DNA from: a virus
Length of the DNA stretch: 20,296 nucleotides
Reading direction: 5' to 3' (one strand)
IMG/VR virus record: IMGVR_UViG_3300030202_000791
Coordinates: 3,864 to 24,159 of that record
Of this stretch, positions 1-8,108 are shown piece after piece; positions within the stretch are counted from its first letter, which is position 1, and each line of letters opens with the position of its first letter. The notes below the pieces were generated by a model. The model did not search any database and had not been told where the DNA came from. It saw nothing but the letters and a program-made list of their open reading frames with translations. Made by a program: the position numbers and the translations under genes.

Positions 1-1549
1 GTATTGACAGATTGTCAGACTTAATAACCAAATTATAGTTTGGTATGTTTTTTGAACACTGTATAGTGTAGATATTTTTATTAAATAAATTAGATAAATT
101 TTTATCTTGTTTAATTAAGTTTATAAAATTTTCTACATTAGGTGCTTCTAATTTATTTCCATTTGTAGTAAATATATTTTGTTTAGCATAGGTTTGTAAC
201 TTGTTTACAATGTTATCTTTAGTTTCTAACTTTTTTAACTTACCTAAATCAACCATAATATTTTCAGATATTTGATTTGCATTAATTGTATTTGTAGTTA
301 AATCATCAAACTTATCTGTTCTGTTATCAGGAGTATCTTCACTAACAGTTTTAATTTTACTTTCTTTATAAGGTAAAGCAGATGCACGTTCAATATATAT
401 ATTATATGCATCCTCTCTAACTTGATTATCTATTTGTTTTTGTGTTACTTTATCTCCATGTTCATTTCTAGCTTTTAGCTCAGACTGTCTTTGCTGTTCA
501 GGAGTTAACTTAAATCTTGCTTGTTGAGTAGCTTTCTCATATATATAATTTTGTGATAATTTATTTACTTGATGAAAATCTATAGGAACTTTATTAATTA
601 TAGATTTAGTTATTTCTGGTTTTAGAGTACCACCAACTATGTCATTTTTAATACCTGCATAATATTGACCACCTATAGCTTCATGTGCAGGTCTAGTATT
701 ATATCCAAAGAATCCACCTAATAGATATTCATATAATTGCATTTCAATAGGTTCATCTCTAAGAGTTGCAGGTAGTCCTGTAAAACTTGCACCTATAGAA
801 GATTTTAATATTGCTTCTACTCTTTTAGATTGTTGTGGATTACCTTTAACTAAATTACCTAAAGCTTTCCAATTACCTAGTCCACCAAATGCACCACCTG
901 CTAATGCACCTCCAAAGAATGTATTAATATACTCATCTGGTCCAGCCCATATATTAGATATTGTACTTGCTGCTCCTAATCCTAAAGCTTCTTCTGCAAT
1001 ACCAAATGCTTTAGTTCCTGGTTTTAAAGCTCCATATCCTAAGATAGCTCCTGGTTTTGTTGCTGCAGTAAATCCTGTTTTTACACCCCTAGAAACTTTC
1101 ATAGGTATAGATACATTATCTAAAAATGATACTAATGGTTGACCTACAAATCCTTTTTGTTTTTGTAATTTATTTAACTTATCTGCAGATTTTAAAAGAC
1201 CTAAGCCTCCTGCTGATAATCTTGCTATAGATGTACCAAGTCTTAAGGGTACAGATAATATACTAGGAGCAAATCCTGCTAGATGTCCTAAGCTTTGTGC
1301 TATTGCATCATATGTAGTTCTTGGTTTATCATCAGGTGGAAATAAAGGAACTAAACCTTTAACAAAGCCAGAAGCAAAATTACTAGCTAAAGAACCTAAT
1401 GTTGTAGTATCTCTTAATGGTTTAAAAGCTATTCCGTATTGGTCAGCTTTATTTTGTAATACATCTAATTGTGCATCATCAAATTGTCTTGGAGTGCTTC
1501 TATATTTATTTACAAGGTCTTGAACTTGCCTTCTTTCATGAAAAGACAT
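1..1549 (-). CDS. Large glycine/alanine-rich ejection-type virion protein, 3' end outside window
   Basis: The frame is open from an ATG at 1549 to the window edge, giving 516 residues with no stop. The ATG directly abuts the TAA of the preceding gene (TAAATG), so it is probably translationally coupled. Residues about 8-43 form a small N-terminal domain (a Y..TP.QF.D.Q pattern ending in AFKP) that resembles the N terminus of the gene starting at 2123. Hydrophobic Gly/Ala-rich stretches follow at about 82-120 and 205-225. The rest is Lys/Asn-rich and mostly helical-looking. I see no catalytic motif. Last place in the virion gene block, after the nozzle and other glycine-rich proteins, suggests an internal or ejected protein comparable in role to P22 gp7/gp20/gp16. 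That role is inferred from position and composition, not from recognised homology. Confidence 0.75.
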   Translation of the reverse strand, partial: MSFHERRQVQDLVNKYRSTPRQFDDAQLDVLQNKADQYGIAFKPLRDTTTLGSLASNFASGFVKGLVPLFPPDDKPRTTYDAIAQSLGHLAGFAPSILSVPLRLGTSIARLSAGGLGLLKSADKLNKLQKQKGFVGQPLVSFLDNVSIPMKVSRGVKTGFTAATKPGAILGYGALKPGTKAFGIAEEALGLGAASTISNIWAGPDEYINTFFGGALAGGAFGGLGNWKALGNLVKGNPQQSKRVEAILKSSIGASFTGLPATLRDEPIEMQLYEYLLGGFFGYNTRPAHEAIGGQYYAGIKNDIVGGTLKPEITKSIINKVPIDFHQVNKLSQNYIYEKATQQARFKLTPEQQRQSELKARNEHGDKVTQKQIDNQVREDAYNIYIERASALPYKESKIKTVSEDTPDNRTDKFDDLTTNTINANQISENIMVDLGKLKKLETKDNIVNKLQTYAKQNIFTTNGNKLEAPNVENFINLIKQDKNLSNLFNKNIYTIQCSKNIPNYNLVIKSDNLSI

Positions 1550-1975
1550 TTATAAGGCTACGCCAACATTTCCAATATTTGGGCTCATTCTTGGTGATAA
1601 CATATTTAAGAACCCTTTATTACCTGCAGGTCCAAGATATGCACCTCCAACTCCACCAGTAATACCTCCAAGTAAAGCACCTTCTAAAGCTCTACCTGCT
1701 GCTGCTGATGGGTCTTCTGCGAAATCAGGAAGACCATATATTCCTGCACCACCTACTGCACCACCTATAGCTCCTCTAGCAGCTAATCCCATACCTGCAC
1801 CTTTTGCAACACTTTGTGCTAAGAAACCTGCACCTCCACCTGCTAATAATGGAGCTAAGTACCCAATGTTTGCTACATTTCTAGCAGCACTTTCAGAACT
1901 TGTTTCTCCAAAAAACTCTTCACCTCTACTTACAGGTCTACCACTATCTGGAAGTAAACCAAATGTCAAATGCAA
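1550..1975 (-). CDS. Gly/Ala-rich ejection-like protein, downstream part of a frame-disrupted gene
   Basis: This frame encodes up to 141 residues from a TTG at 1975. An in-frame TAG lies two codons upstream and there is no good Shine-Dalgarno sequence, so an independent start here is weak. The N-terminal stretch FGLLPDSGRP followed by SRGEEFFGE reads as a continuation of the upstream 59-residue frame (1944-2123): skipping one base near 1964 would join them into a product of about 190 residues. Beyond residue 35 the protein is dominated by Gly/Ala hydrophobic segments (about 36-80 and 97-115), like membrane-inserting or membrane-channel virion proteins. The stop at 1550 abuts the next start. 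Probably a DNA-ejection or internal virion protein. Whether the break is natural, programmed or an assembly error cannot be told from the sequence. Confidence 0.6.
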   Translation of the reverse strand: MHLTFGLLPDSGRPVSRGEEFFGETSSESAARNVANIGYLAPLLAGGGAGFLAQSVAKGAGMGLAARGAIGGAVGGAGIYGLPDFAEDPSAAAGRALEGALLGGITGGVGGAYLGPAGNKGFLNMLSPRMSPNIGNVGVAL

Positions 1976-2123
1976 ACTTTTCTAAAGCTTTGCTTTCAGG
2001 CTTAAATGGTAAATTTAACCTATAAGCTAAAAATGCTATTTGCTTAGCTTGTGAATCTGTATATTGTTTAGGGTCTTGATTATATCTAGCTACTATACCT
2101 CTAGCTTGTTGTTCTGGATTCAT
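1944..2123 (-). CDS. N-terminal part of frame-disrupted ejection-like protein (59 aa)
   Basis: The ATG at 2123 has a good ribosome binding site (AGGAG about 7 bases upstream), so translation very likely begins here. The 59-residue frame ends at TAG 1944-1946. Residues 8-42 carry a pattern (RYNQDPKQYTDSQ, later FKP) shared with the N terminus of the gene starting at 1549. The last residues after KFAFD are out of keeping with the rest, and the +1 frame continues sensibly as FGLLPDSGRP. I read this as the first quarter of one gene whose remainder is the 1550-1975 frame. As it stands, normal translation gives a short peptide that overlaps the next frame by 32 bases. Confidence 0.6.
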   Translation of the reverse strand: MNPEQQARGIVARYNQDPKQYTDSQAKQIAFLAYRLNLPFKPESKALEKFAFDIWFTSR

Positions 2124-2135
2124 ATTATACTCCTA

Positions 2136-2807
2136 TTACCTAACTTCTGATTGTAGAAAAAGATCATTATCAAATTGATATGCTTCTCCACCAAATTGTT
2201 TTGTTAATTGATTAAGTCTTTCTTGTTCTGTTTTAAGGTTTTGATTATAACTATTAATATAACCTAAATAACTTTCATCTAATATAACATTATCTGGTAT
2301 ATCTATTTCAGATGGTCGTGTATTTATTGCATCTATAGCATTATCTCTACTTGTTTTAAATTCTTCATAAAGAGCTGGGTTTACAGCAGGTTCTCCACCA
2401 AAAAATCCTGGTTTACTTTGTTTTTCTAAATATTTTTCAAAAGTATTACCAACAAAATTATTCATATATATAGAACCTATAAAGCCTTGTCCTTCTGCTT
2501 CTTTTTCTAATTCATTATAATCATCTTGTTGAGTTGCTAATTTTTGCTTAACAGCTTCAAAATCATTATTAGCTTTTCTTTGCATTCTTTGTAAATCATA
2601 TGATTCTTTATATAAATCACTAAAAAATGTTTTATTATCTAATCTTTGTTGATACTCAGTCTTTCTCATTTCTGCAGCTTCTTCAGCTAACTTAAGTCTT
2701 CTATCATTATCATTAGCTTGTTGGTCTTGTCTACGTAACTCTAAAGCATACCTTGGAAGATTATTTAAAAAATTACCTATTGGGTCTTGTGTTATTTGTA
2801 TAGCCAT
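2136..2807 (-). CDS. Coiled-coil virion-module protein, function unknown
   Basis: A 223-residue protein with an ATG preceded by GGAGGA, a strong ribosome binding site. Residues about 24-105 are rich in Q, E, K, R and A with heptad-like spacing, suggesting a long helix or coiled coil (segments such as RRLKLAEEAAEMRKTEYQQR). The C-terminal half is mixed and ends near QSEVR. There is no signal peptide, membrane segment or catalytic motif that I recognise. It sits between the Q/R-rich 403-residue protein and the disrupted glycine-rich gene, with only short gaps, so it belongs to the tail/ejection transcription unit. A structural or internal virion role is inferred from this position only. Confidence 0.75.
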   Translation of the reverse strand: MAIQITQDPIGNFLNNLPRYALELRRQDQQANDNDRRLKLAEEAAEMRKTEYQQRLDNKTFFSDLYKESYDLQRMQRKANNDFEAVKQKLATQQDDYNELEKEAEGQGFIGSIYMNNFVGNTFEKYLEKQSKPGFFGGEPAVNPALYEEFKTSRDNAIDAINTRPSEIDIPDNVILDESYLGYINSYNQNLKTEQERLNQLTKQFGGEAYQFDNDLFLQSEVR

Positions 2808-2810
2808 CTA

Positions 2811-4022
2811 TTATCCTCCATAAACATTATAAAAATTTTGACCTGATTGAGTTTCTTCATAACCCTCTCTATTTGAAAAATAGTTTTGTGCATCTAAGCT
2901 TAATGGTGCTTGATTAGGATTCATAGCATCAAAATCACCTTCTAAACCACCACCTAAATTAAATGGTTGTGTTGGAAATACTGTAGCATCAGCACTTTGA
3001 TTAGGAGGTAAACCTAAATTTCCTTGTCCAAATGCAGCATCCATATTACTCATTGTATTGCCAAAATCACCTCCAAGGTCAGCATCTAATCTAAATCTAT
3101 CTACATCTGCACCTGATTCTATTAAGTCAATTAATGACCTTCTAGTGTCAGATTGAAATCTTTGTCTCATACCAAATACATCTTGTTCAAAACCTAATCC
3201 AGCTCTACTTAAATCTCTTTCCATAGAACCTTGAGCAAAACCCATTTGGTCAGATAACTCTCCACGCTGTTGTCCTCTTTGAAAATCTTGTGCACCAAAA
3301 CGTGCCAACTCAGCTTCCCTATCTAATCCCATAGCATCTCTTTGCAAATCTCTTCTACTTTCATCAATACCAAATCTTGTTTCAGACAAATCTTGTCTAC
3401 TTAATAAGTCTTGTGATGTATCTCTTAAGTTTGAAAGCTGTGATTCAAAAGCTCCAGTTTGTGCATCTATTGCTCTTTGTGCTCTTACATCTCTTCTACC
3501 TGCACCTGAAAATCCACCACCTTGGTTTTCTTGTTGTTGCTCATATGCAGTCATTAAATTATCTCTACCAGAATCAAGAGTTTGTCCTTCTCTTCTATCT
3601 ATTAAATCTTGCTCTCTACTAAATTGACCTCTTTGAAATTCTTGTTGTGATAATGATTGTTGTGCATCTAAGTCTAAACCTTGTTGTGCTAAACCAAAAG
3701 ATGATTCTGCACGTTGCATTGCTCCTGCTTGTTGCTGTTGTCCAAAATCTAAAGCTTCACCTTCTCTAGTAAATCTACCTTGTTGTTGTTGAAATCTTGC
3801 ACCTATATCACCTTCTTGTAACTCTAAACCTCTTTGTGCAAATCTTTCTTGTGATGGGTCATATTCATCAAAAAACATATCATATTCTGCAGTTAGCTTT
3901 TCTGTATCATAATCTTCTAATATACTAGAAAGTTCTGTACTAGGTGCTGATGGGTCAAAATTAGATAAATCCATTTGATAACCTGTATTTAGTTGTGCTC
4001 TTTGTAACGGATTATTAGCCAT
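2811..4022 (-). CDS. Gln/Arg-rich helical virion protein, possible internal (ejection) protein
   Basis: A 403-residue protein starting with ATG behind a GAGGT ribosome binding site and ending 3 bases before the next start. The N-terminal 55 residues are acidic with aromatic residues (DYDTEKLTAEYDMFFDEY). From about 60 to 300 the sequence is made of loosely repeating Q, R, D, E, G and F-containing units, with recurrent pieces such as FQRGQ, QQQ and RD-L, typical of an extended helical or periodic structure. The last 100 residues are Asn/Gly/Pro/Gln-rich and look disordered. No enzyme motif is visible. Placement among the post-nozzle genes suggests an ejected or internal virion protein. I do not recognise a named family. 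Confidence 0.75.
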   Translation of the reverse strand: MANNPLQRAQLNTGYQMDLSNFDPSAPSTELSSILEDYDTEKLTAEYDMFFDEYDPSQERFAQRGLELQEGDIGARFQQQQGRFTREGEALDFGQQQQAGAMQRAESSFGLAQQGLDLDAQQSLSQQEFQRGQFSREQDLIDRREGQTLDSGRDNLMTAYEQQQENQGGGFSGAGRRDVRAQRAIDAQTGAFESQLSNLRDTSQDLLSRQDLSETRFGIDESRRDLQRDAMGLDREAELARFGAQDFQRGQQRGELSDQMGFAQGSMERDLSRAGLGFEQDVFGMRQRFQSDTRRSLIDLIESGADVDRFRLDADLGGDFGNTMSNMDAAFGQGNLGLPPNQSADATVFPTQPFNLGGGLEGDFDAMNPNQAPLSLDAQNYFSNREGYEETQSGQNFYNVYGG

Positions 4023-4025
4023 ATA

Positions 4026-5015
4026 TTACCTCATCCCTTGTCTATAATTTGCCATAGGTAGTCCTAAATAATTTCCTGCAATAGACTGTGGTGAAGGTAC
4101 TGTTGGTCCTACCAATTGGTTAGGATTCATAACTGATTCAAATAAATCTGCTCTATTTTGCATATCACTAGATAAACCAGTACTTTTTAATTGGTCTACT
4201 AAAGATTGACTAGGGTCAAATCCTAAAGCTTGTGCTAGTAATGTATTTTGATTTGCTGTACCACTATAACCTGCAAATGCTGGTAATGTTGCATCTGGAG
4301 ATAAATCACGTAATACATTCACAGCTCCTTCTGGTGGTCTACCCATTGGGTCCCCACTTACATTTGGTCCTATTGCATCTAATGCAGTTCCACCTAATTG
4401 TAACATTTTATTTGCATTATCTGCAGATATAACTGCATCTTGTGCTAATGTAGCTCTATTTGATATATTAGTTCCTACATTAGAAATAGCTTGTATTAAA
4501 GGATTTTGTGCAAATCCAGATTTAAATCTTGATATTCTATCTGGTAATGTTTGACCAAATTCATTTAGTACACTACCAATACCATCTTGAGATAATTGTT
4601 TTCCTATCTCAGTATTTCCAAGAGTATATGCACTAAATGCTCTACTAGCAGCTTTACCAAACCTTGAATCATCTAAAGCATCAGATGCAGCACTTTGAGA
4701 ATCTTGTATATCACGTGTTTGATCTCTATATAATTTGCCTTCTTCTAATTTATCAAACTTTCTTTCAGCTCTTTTACCACCTATTGATTGTCCTATATAA
4801 GAACCTAAACCAGCACCTAGAGCTAATCCTAATGGACCAAGACTAGTCAATGCTAATGCACCAGCACCACTACCAAATAAGTCAAGTAAATTCATTTTAT
4901 TAGATTTACTTTGTATGTTTGATTGAGCTGTACCCATTTGTGTATTTACTCTTTGTCCTTCATCTCTTTTTAAGATTGTTTTTTTTACGTCCTTAGCACT
5001 TGTATATATTGACAT
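4026..5015 (-). CDS. Ejection-like virion protein with glycine-rich hydrophobic segment
   Basis: A 329-residue protein with an ATG behind a strong GGGAGGA site. After a basic N-terminal 40 residues comes a Gly/Ala/Leu-rich hydrophobic stretch at about 42-80 (for example LGLALGAGLGSYIGQSIGG), which resembles a glycine-zipper membrane-insertion segment. The remainder is polar and helical with several NPxQ/NPL motifs and a Pro/Gly-rich end. The start overlaps the stop of the 73-residue gene by one base. Such proteins commonly follow the nozzle gene in podoviruses and enter the host with the DNA. That role is inferred here; no family match can be confirmed. Confidence 0.75.
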   Translation of the reverse strand: MSIYTSAKDVKKTILKRDEGQRVNTQMGTAQSNIQSKSNKMNLLDLFGSGAGALALTSLGPLGLALGAGLGSYIGQSIGGKRAERKFDKLEEGKLYRDQTRDIQDSQSAASDALDDSRFGKAASRAFSAYTLGNTEIGKQLSQDGIGSVLNEFGQTLPDRISRFKSGFAQNPLIQAISNVGTNISNRATLAQDAVISADNANKMLQLGGTALDAIGPNVSGDPMGRPPEGAVNVLRDLSPDATLPAFAGYSGTANQNTLLAQALGFDPSQSLVDQLKSTGLSSDMQNRADLFESVMNPNQLVGPTVPSPQSIAGNYLGLPMANYRQGMR

Positions 5016-5236
5016 TATATTAAATCCTCCCAGTTGTTAGTTTTAGCTTCTTCTATAGCTATAAATTCATTATAGTATAAATTTGTTCCCTTTTTTACGT
5101 ATAATCGTAAATTTTGATTAGGGGCTAAAACATATACTTGTTCCTCATCATTCAATTGGTCAGGTGAAGGAGGTGTATTTAAAAACACAACTTTACGTTG
5201 ACCTAAATTTCTTAATCTTCTTTCTATACTATCCAC
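5015..5236 (-). CDS. Small conserved-looking phage protein (73 aa)
   Basis: Starts with GTG at 5236, overlapping the end of the nozzle gene by 8 bases, with a GAGAG ribosome binding site about 8 bases upstream. It encodes MDSIERRLRNLGQRKVVF followed by NTPPSPDQLNDEEQVYV, then a basic-aromatic stretch (LRLYVKKGTNLYYNEF) and an acidic end. I recall similar short proteins next to tail genes in marine phages, but have no name or function for them. The order of a short helix, a proline-rich linker and beta-like strands suggests a small structural accessory protein. Its tight overlaps on both sides show co-translation with the nozzle and ejection genes. Confidence 0.75.
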   Translation of the reverse strand: MDSIERRLRNLGQRKVVFLNTPPSPDQLNDEEQVYVLAPNQNLRLYVKKGTNLYYNEFIAIEEAKTNNWEDLI

Positions 5237-7688
5237 TTGTTACTCTCTTAAATAAAGCTCTATACTCTATTGATATGTCATTAATTTCTATTCCTGTAGT
5301 AGTACTAGTGGTTGTAGTATTTTCTATCTTAATTTTAATACTTTGAAACTCTACAGGAGAAGATACTACTGCTCTAAGTTTTTTCCAAGCAGAAGATACT
5401 TCCATGTTACCAGTCATTGCTACAAAAGTATCAGAACCATCTATTGCATAAAATATTGGATTTGTTTGTGGAGTATCACTTTTATAAGTAATTGTAACTG
5501 CATATAATTTTTTTGCTTTTGCAGGTATTCCTAAATCAAAATCTTTTGTAGCTATACTAAATTTACCACTAGCTACAGCTCTTGGATTATCAGACCATTC
5601 TTTTACTACTATGTTATCACTAGATGATTGCCAAACTCTATTTTCTAAACTATCCCATGTAGAAAGAACTTTATCTATTGTAGGTTCAGTTCTAAGTTTA
5701 TTAGAATATGCAACTAACATATTACCATTCCAATCAGTAACCATATTAGACCTGTTTACACTATTATCAAATGCATCTGTACCTTTAACAAATGATTGTG
5801 TTCTAAAATCATATATATAAACTGTACCACTATTTGCAGTAGCAAATGAATCATTTAAAATAACTACATAATATTTTTTAGGATTATATCCTACTGAAGT
5901 AGCTTTACCAAAAAATGATTCCCATTCAGATTCTTTTATTTTACCTCTAATTAAATTAGTAATACCACGACCATCATATAAAAATACTCCATATTCATTA
6001 GCCCATACTATACCAGCTTCTGTTTTTACAGATGCACCTGGGTGTGATATGCCACAAAAATCTTTTATGTCTTCTAAAAACCAAGAAGATGATGCACCAG
6101 ATATATTTATGATATATAATCTTTTTTGTTTAAATGCTAATAATCTATCAGAATATTCTTCTAACTTAACATATTCTTCTGAATCACCTTGAACTACATC
6201 AACAAAATAACTTCTTGGAAATGTATCAAATTTATTTACAGGGCTATACATAATCCTGTCTCTCATTTGAACTAACTCTCCATCATTATTTAATGTTTTT
6301 ACATTAGCAACAAATGTTCTTTTGTTAGCAACTACAGAAGTTTTATAACCTTCTCCGTTACCACTAATTGTAATTTTAGTTTCATCAGGTCCAAAGCCAT
6401 TTAAAATTTCATATGTTTCTAGATTTGGTCCATTAGATATTAATGCAGTATTGCTAATCTTAGCTTCTGTACCATCACTACCATTTTCCCATGGATTATA
6501 AACATTAGATAATTTAGTTCTAGCACCATCTCTCATACTAATATCTGTAAATAAACCCCACGGATCATCACTACCACTATCTCTATAATATATTCTTGCA
6601 CCAGATAACCTAGGTTCATATGCAGACTTAGCTCTTAACTCAATAGTCATAGTACTAAAATCAGCAGTAGGTGAAAATGTATTATTAGAAGATGGTATAA
6701 ATAATAATGATTCTTGACCACTTTCATCATAAATAAAAGATAATGCAAATTCATATGTTTTAGCACTTCTCCAAAAACCAGTATTAACACTACCACTAGC
6801 TAATGTAAATTCAAATCCAGTACCTGAACTAGGATAGTTAGAAGCATGTATAGTTAAGTTACTAGGAACTGCTAATGTATTAGCTTTTGAAAACCAATTA
6901 TCATATGTATCAACAGAACTTGTTCCATGAAAATGTGAGCGTTTAATATATAAATATTTATGTGGTTGTAGTTGTTCTCCAAAAGCTCTATCTGCAACTC
7001 TTAATCCTTCGTTAGCATAATAAAATTCAGCTTGGAACATTTTTGTTAATACAGGAGTTCCACTTTCATCTTCATCTTGTATTAATTCTCCAGAATGGTC
7101 TAAAGTAATAGTTAGTGCAACTACATCTTTTACTTTTAATGATGCAAAATTATTAGCTGTATCATCAACACCATTTAAACTAATTATATCTCCTTTTCTA
7201 ATACCATCAATATTACTACTAGCTCCATCTACATCTAAAAATGAACCATCATCACGTACAATAGTATCAAGTACTCCAGATGACCCTCGATTAAATCGTA
7301 ATTTATTTGCACCTAAAGTCTCAGATGTAACTGTTCCTAAATCTATTGCTTCAGCTTCAAAAGAATCGTCTGTTAAATTATAAAGGTCAACAGTACCTGT
7401 TATACCATCAGCAATTGCTAACCAATTTTCTCCTGTATCTAAAGAGGCAGAACCTGCTTCATGGTCTGATTCAAATACAAATACTCCTGAACCTGCAGCA
7501 ATTCCACCTGCTTGTGTAGATGGTACATCTTGATGTGTAATATTACCACCTAATGGTTTAATACTATTTCTTTCGTCAAGAATAATATTATCTGCTAATG
7601 ATAATGCATTATCAGGAATATCTCTAGCATTAGTAGCATTAACTAAACCACCTTCAAATCTATTTACGCTTATTAGAGCTTTTGGCAT
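5229..7688 (-). CDS. Tail nozzle / stabilization-like protein (P22 gp10 or T7 gp12 type role)
   Basis: At 819 residues this is the largest protein in the window. The N terminus (residues about 8-48: NRFEGGLVNATNARDIPDNA, then an ADNI-x-LDERNSIKPLGG stretch) matches the start typical of podovirus nozzle proteins: an FxGGL opening, an IPxN/DxA step and a strand leading to a glycine. The rest is beta-rich, with many Ser/Thr/Asp and aromatic residues. Around 520-610 are motifs such as KRLYIIN and YGVFLYDGRGITNLI that look like blades of a beta-propeller. The C-terminal domain is also beta-rich. The start overlaps the preceding micro-ORF. In this family the protein forms the tail tube tip below the adaptor. 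The assignment rests on N-terminal pattern, size and context. Confidence 0.75.
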   Translation of the reverse strand: MPKALISVNRFEGGLVNATNARDIPDNALSLADNIILDERNSIKPLGGNITHQDVPSTQAGGIAAGSGVFVFESDHEAGSASLDTGENWLAIADGITGTVDLYNLTDDSFEAEAIDLGTVTSETLGANKLRFNRGSSGVLDTIVRDDGSFLDVDGASSNIDGIRKGDIISLNGVDDTANNFASLKVKDVVALTITLDHSGELIQDEDESGTPVLTKMFQAEFYYANEGLRVADRAFGEQLQPHKYLYIKRSHFHGTSSVDTYDNWFSKANTLAVPSNLTIHASNYPSSGTGFEFTLASGSVNTGFWRSAKTYEFALSFIYDESGQESLLFIPSSNNTFSPTADFSTMTIELRAKSAYEPRLSGARIYYRDSGSDDPWGLFTDISMRDGARTKLSNVYNPWENGSDGTEAKISNTALISNGPNLETYEILNGFGPDETKITISGNGEGYKTSVVANKRTFVANVKTLNNDGELVQMRDRIMYSPVNKFDTFPRSYFVDVVQGDSEEYVKLEEYSDRLLAFKQKRLYIINISGASSSWFLEDIKDFCGISHPGASVKTEAGIVWANEYGVFLYDGRGITNLIRGKIKESEWESFFGKATSVGYNPKKYYVVILNDSFATANSGTVYIYDFRTQSFVKGTDAFDNSVNRSNMVTDWNGNMLVAYSNKLRTEPTIDKVLSTWDSLENRVWQSSSDNIVVKEWSDNPRAVASGKFSIATKDFDLGIPAKAKKLYAVTITYKSDTPQTNPIFYAIDGSDTFVAMTGNMEVSSAWKKLRAVVSSPVEFQSIKIKIENTTTTSTTTGIEINDISIEYRALFKRVTSG

Positions 7689-7800
7689 TCTTTACTTTCT
7701 TTTTCTTTTTTTTACCATAATGTTTTCTACGTTCTTGATTTATATCTTTTAATACTTTCATATCAGTTAAATATTTAAATAGTCCTCCAAGTGAACTCAT
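7660..7800 (-). CDS. Lysine-rich micro-protein (46 aa)
   Basis: The ATG at 7800 overlaps the TGA of the upstream membrane protein as ATGA, a standard coupling arrangement, and the frame runs to TAG at 7660. It encodes MSSLGGLFKYLTDMKVLKDI followed by a basic tail (RRKHYG, six lysines, then VKNAKSSNKRK). The end overlaps the nozzle gene by 29 bases. Without this gene the space between the flanking genes would be unused, unlike elsewhere in this compact genome. Function is unknown. The amphipathic N terminus and polybasic tail would fit membrane or nucleic-acid contact, which is only a guess. Confidence 0.6.
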   Translation of the reverse strand: MSSLGGLFKYLTDMKVLKDINQERRKHYGKKKKKKVKNAKSSNKRK

Positions 7801-8108
7801 TTCATATCATAGATTAAATCTCTTAATCTAATTATTTCAGCTTCATGTTTTGCCATCTCTCTTTCAAGAAAACGAAGAGAGGTATTTTGTATGTGGTCTG
7901 AACTTATAGGCTGGTCCTGTGAAGAGGAAATTCCTTTTTGAATAGCATCAATATGTTGACTATTATTAGATGTTATTGTTTCCAAAAAACTAATTCTGGA
8001 ATCCAACTGACTGTAACCCCAAACTCCAAGTACGATTGCAGTAATTATTTGAATGAGAAAACTGAGGCTGAATTTTATTCCAGAGCTCTCTTTTAACTCT
8101 GTAGTCAT
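7797..8108 (-). CDS. Single-membrane-segment coiled-coil protein (i-spanin- or holin-like)
   Basis: A 103-residue protein behind a GGAGAG ribosome binding site. Residues about 12-31 are a hydrophobic helix (FSLSFLIQIITAIVLGVWGY). The remainder is polar with heptad-like hydrophobic spacing in the last 30 residues (FLEREMAKHEAEIIRLRDLI). A short cytoplasmic N terminus, one membrane segment and a coiled-coil exterior is the topology of inner-membrane spanins, and also of some single-pass holin-like proteins. It closes the lysis module, overlapping the metallophosphoesterase by 4 bases. I cannot decide between these roles, because no conserved spanin signature exists. Confidence 0.65.
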   Translation of the reverse strand: MTTELKESSGIKFSLSFLIQIITAIVLGVWGYSQLDSRISFLETITSNNSQHIDAIQKGISSSQDQPISSDHIQNTSLRFLEREMAKHEAEIIRLRDLIYDMK

